A stretch of 34,643 nucleotides of DNA, from the NCBI GenBank assembly GCA_024681875.1, contig JAILAA010000014.1, positions 1-34,643 on the forward strand. The letters run 5' to 3'. Origin of the DNA: Prevotella sp. Lineage in GTDB: Bacteria > Bacteroidota > Bacteroidia > Bacteroidales > Bacteroidaceae. How positions within the stretch are numbered: position 1 is the stretch's first letter; the number at the start of each line of letters is the position of its first letter. Made by a program: the position numbers and the translations under genes. Below the pieces are notes generated by a model. It was not told the DNA's origin and made no database searches. It saw only the letters and a list, made by a program, of their open reading frames with translations. This document shows, piece by piece, positions 33,280 to 34,643 of this stretch.

Positions 33280-34643
33280 GTGTTCTCCAACGAACTGACC
33301 AATTGTATCAGGCAATGCTTAGTCCACATGCCTACGGACGAACAGGCACTGGCCATCAACGAGGCGGTGGCGTTCCTGCTTGACCGGAGACCGCTGACGG
33401 CAATGGTGCTGCGCGGTGCTGCAGGTACGGGCAAGACAACACTGGCAGCCGCTATTGTCAAGGCTTTGCTCAGGTTGAAGCAGAAGCTGATACTGCTGGC
33501 TCCAACAGGGCGCGCCGCCAAGGTGTTTGCACTCTATGCGGGCTGTCCGGCATACACCATACACCGCCGCATCTACCGTCAGAAGACGGCGGGCGGGCTC
33601 TCTGACTTCAGCCTTAACGATAACCTGCACCGCGATACGCTCTTCATCGTCGACGAGGCCTCGATGATTGCAGCTTACGGCGGCGTCGAGGGCACCAGCT
33701 TCGGCTCAGGCTCGTTGCTGGCCGATTTGGTGCACTATGTCTACCAGGGGCAGAACTGTCGCCTGCTACTCATCGGCGACCACGCACAGCTGCCGCCCGT
33801 GGGCGAGGAGGAGAGTCCGGCACTGTCGGCTGCTGTCTTGCAGACGCTGGGCCTTAACGTGCATGAGGCATGGCTGAGCGAGGTGCTGCGCCAAAGCCAG
33901 CAGTCGGGTATACTGTGGAATGCTACATCCATCCGGCGGATGGTGGAGGACGATGGCGCCACAACGCTGCCCATGATACGCTTCAATGGCTTTGAAGACA
34001 TTGTCAGCGTGAGCGGTGATGAGCTGATTGAGGCATTGGCCGGCAGCTACAGCCGTGTGGGTGTAGACGAGACCATAGTGGTGACAAGGTCGAATAAGCG
34101 TGCGGTCATCTATAACAACGGCATCCGTAACACCGTCCTTGACCGTGAGGAAGAACTGTGTCGCGGCGACCAGCTGATGATTGTGAAAAACAATTATTTC
34201 TGGAGCGAGCGCCTCAAAGGCGATGATGGTACCATACCGCTCAGCTTCCTGGCCAACGGCGACTGCTGCGTGGTGCAACGCGTGAGGAATGTGCACGAAC
34301 TGTACGGATTCCGCTTTGCCGATGTCACCATACTTCTGCCCGACTATGACGGCCTGGAACTCACTGTCACAGTCTTGCTTGACACGCTCTCTACAGAGGC
34401 ACCGGCTCTGACTCGTGAGCAACAGGAGCAGCTCTTCCAAAGTGTGATGGAAGACTATGCCGACATCCCCTTGAAGCAAGAACGGCTCAAGGCATTGCGT
34501 AGCGACGCACACTACAACGCCTTGCAGGTGAAATACGGCTATGCCGTCACCTGCCACAAAGCGCAGGGCGGACAGTGGGCACACGTCTACATTGACCAGG
34601 GCTATATGACCGAAGACATGCTCTGCCCCTCTGCCCGAGGGGG
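33280..34643 (+). CDS. RecD2-like ATP-dependent DNA helicase (partial, C-terminus off the right edge)
   Basis: The frame is open from 33280 to the edge, about 454 codons. It is a superfamily 1 helicase: Walker A GAAGTGKTT (residues 46-54), motif II FIVDEASM (D125-E126), GDHAQLPPVG, a motif-VI-like region around VTCHKAQGGQW near the end, and a RecD2-type insertion between. The frame is closed upstream by a TAA at 33268, and the best start is GTG at 33280 (VFSNELTNC...); the ATG at 33328 would cut the stretch before PTDEQAL that such proteins usually keep. Homologues are small RecD2-type helicases of Bacteroidota without RecB/RecC partners. The last residues before the edge read CPSARG. Confidence 0.9.
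   Translation, partial: MFSNELTNCIRQCLVHMPTDEQALAINEAVAFLLDRRPLTAMVLRGAAGTGKTTLAAAIVKALLRLKQKLILLAPTGRAAKVFALYAGCPAYTIHRRIYRQKTAGGLSDFSLNDNLHRDTLFIVDEASMIAAYGGVEGTSFGSGSLLADLVHYVYQGQNCRLLLIGDHAQLPPVGEEESPALSAAVLQTLGLNVHEAWLSEVLRQSQQSGILWNATSIRRMVEDDGATTLPMIRFNGFEDIVSVSGDELIEALAGSYSRVGVDETIVVTRSNKRAVIYNNGIRNTVLDREEELCRGDQLMIVKNNYFWSERLKGDDGTIPLSFLANGDCCVVQRVRNVHELYGFRFADVTILLPDYDGLELTVTVLLDTLSTEAPALTREQQEQLFQSVMEDYADIPLKQERLKALRSDAHYNALQVKYGYAVTCHKAQGGQWAHVYIDQGYMTEDMLCPSARG

Overview
The window looks like chromosome of a gut-type Bacteroidota, most probably Prevotellaceae (Prevotella/Segatella-like). The evidence is internal. Most upstream regions carry the Bacteroidota promoter form TTTG - about 20 nt - TAnnTTTG rather than -35/-10 boxes, and Shine-Dalgarno sequences are weak or absent. 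The order gltX-waaA and the cluster rimP-nusA-infB are typical of the group. Many secreted proteins with choice-of-anchor-J-like, ASH-like and CARDB-like beta-sandwiches end in a short tail ending in G-[ILV]-Y-I-x-x-G-K-K. No species can be named from the sequence alone. I found no rRNA, tRNA, transposase, integrase or CRISPR array.

Left part (1-12189): a minus-strand operon rimP-nusA-infB (infB runs off the left edge) has a clear promoter and a strong leader hairpin. Next are a 7TMR-HD (PgpH-type) phosphohydrolase on the minus strand and, divergently, gltX then waaA on the plus strand. Two small four-helix membrane proteins, a TIGR04076 protein, a secreted DUF4380-like protein (minus) and a SIMPL-domain protein (plus) follow.

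Centre (12196-29595): an accessory-looking block of very large secreted proteins. Two colinear tandem paralogues (1411 and 1577 aa) are separated by a palindromic repeat island with a terminator and a fresh promoter. They are followed in one direction, with gaps of 7-37 nt and no visible internal promoter, by a 65-aa acidic-tailed small protein, two more multi-domain choice-of-anchor-J proteins (1120 and 815 aa) and an Omp28-like protein without its cysteine motif. I read 16930-29595 as one operon making a cell-surface or extracellular set of proteins. Its job is unknown. It is the best candidate for an undescribed system here.

Right part (29591-34643): lptB (minus) carries an N-terminal extension encoded by a 9-bp minisatellite. 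The 545-bp gap up to der holds a 21-bp tandem repeat, a small signal-peptide ORF broken at a T6 tract, and a GA/CT palindrome. Then come der, a probable small lipoprotein, a single-pass membrane protein, and a RecD2-like helicase cut off by the right edge.

How the genes relate: the flanks are translation, transcription and envelope housekeeping (NusA, IF2, RimP, GltX, Der; WaaA and LptB both serve lipopolysaccharide). The centre is lineage-specific secreted protein. All domain names are from reading the sequence; no database search was possible.
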